A DNA stretch of 64,000 nucleotides, taken from contig JAGAFR010000016.1 in NCBI GenBank assembly GCA_017612555.1, forward strand, positions 1 through 64,000, read 5' to 3'. This DNA comes from Lachnospiraceae bacterium. GTDB taxonomy: Bacteria; Bacillota; Clostridia; Lachnospirales; Lachnospiraceae. How positions within the stretch are numbered: position 1 is the stretch's first letter; each line of letters begins with the position of its first letter. A program made the position numbers and the translations under genes. Below are positions 63,870 through 64,000 of this stretch, in pieces. The notes under the pieces were generated by a model. The model worked only from the letters and a program-made list of their open reading frames with translations, made no database searches and had not been told where the DNA came from.

Positions 63870-64000
63870 CTATGATTCGGCACCCGTACCGCCTTCAGCT
63901 GTTGCGGCGGCCATGCCTTCATCTGCAGCCGCTGCCGAAGCATCGGTCTCGGACCCTTCGGTATTGGCAGATTCCTCCGTCTTCTCGACAACTTCCCCAT
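63870..64000 (-). CDS. 3' end of an unidentified gene upstream of fliA (partial)
   Basis: An open frame runs in from the right edge to TAG at 63870-63872. The 42 visible residues are acidic and low-complexity (VEKTEESANTEGSETDASAA), rich in Ala, Glu, Thr and Gly. This is a disordered C-terminal tail and does not identify the protein. Position upstream of fliA suggests a flagellar/chemotaxis operon member. Confidence 0.6.
   Translation of the reverse strand, partial: GEVVEKTEESANTEGSETDASAAAADEGMAAATAEGGTGAES

Noticed and set aside
1..64000. tRNA, rRNA or prophage genes
   Set aside because: Reading both strands gave no cloverleaf-like sequence, rRNA segment, or phage structural or integrase gene.

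Overview
The window looks like a chromosomal segment of a motile, Gram-positive member of the Clostridia, most probably Lachnospiraceae. The evidence is a Gram-positive PolC, a FliA-type sigma factor followed by a DUF342 (FapA-like) gene, a flagellin, the clostridial order pyrH-frr-uppS-cdsA-dxr-rseP ... ispG-polC, and many large secreted proteins with Ig-like (Big_2), InlB-type and Pro-Thr repeats. The genus is an inference. I found no rRNA, tRNA, CRISPR array or intact insertion sequence.

Region 1 (1-17.3 kb) is an accessory surface region. A regulator truncated by the window edge is followed by two large Big_2-type secreted proteins, an ATPase and a DUF3990/XRE gene pair. This 10.9 kb block is bracketed by a perfect 51-bp direct repeat (1482-1532 and 12445-12495). 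Beyond it lie a very large flagellin (939 aa) with a sigma-28-like promoter and a third Big-type paralogue. The three paralogues have matching signal peptides and related promoter/leader sequences, and two of the leaders are identical over 92 bp. A fourth, broken paralogue leader remains at 1485-1643.

Region 2 (17.3-25.8 kb) holds a PrsW-type intramembrane protease, a hybrid histidine kinase, an AlkZ-related protein, a TetR regulator, and a compact acyl-activation set: a condensation-domain-like enzyme, an acyl carrier protein and an AMP-forming ligase, with an alpha/beta hydrolase upstream.

Region 3 (25.8-35.1 kb) is one 2755-residue beta-helix/InlB/Ig-like secreted protein and a small antitoxin/PIN-toxin locus whose toxin gene is broken.

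Region 4 (35.1-57.7 kb) is almost wholly on the minus strand. From right to left it carries a NodB-type deacetylase, a bactofilin, pyrH, frr, uppS, cdsA, dxr and rseP, ending in a terminator. Next comes a three-gene module (Ser/Thr kinase, Pro-Thr stalk membrane protein, Ig-like surface protein) translationally coupled into ispG and polC. Behind polC lie a GH26-like protein, a PHP phosphoesterase, a diguanylate cyclase and a flavodoxin. The housekeeping genes make UMP-derived nucleotides, recycle ribosomes, and supply isoprenoid and phospholipid precursors for the envelope.

Region 5 (57.7-64 kb) appears to be the tail of a flagellar/chemotaxis operon: the 3' end of an unidentified gene, fliA, a DUF342 protein, a small acidic protein, a DUF6115-like protein, a Pro-Thr stalk protein with an MltG-type LysM-like domain, and a polytopic membrane protein. 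A separately transcribed CAP-domain secreted protein follows.
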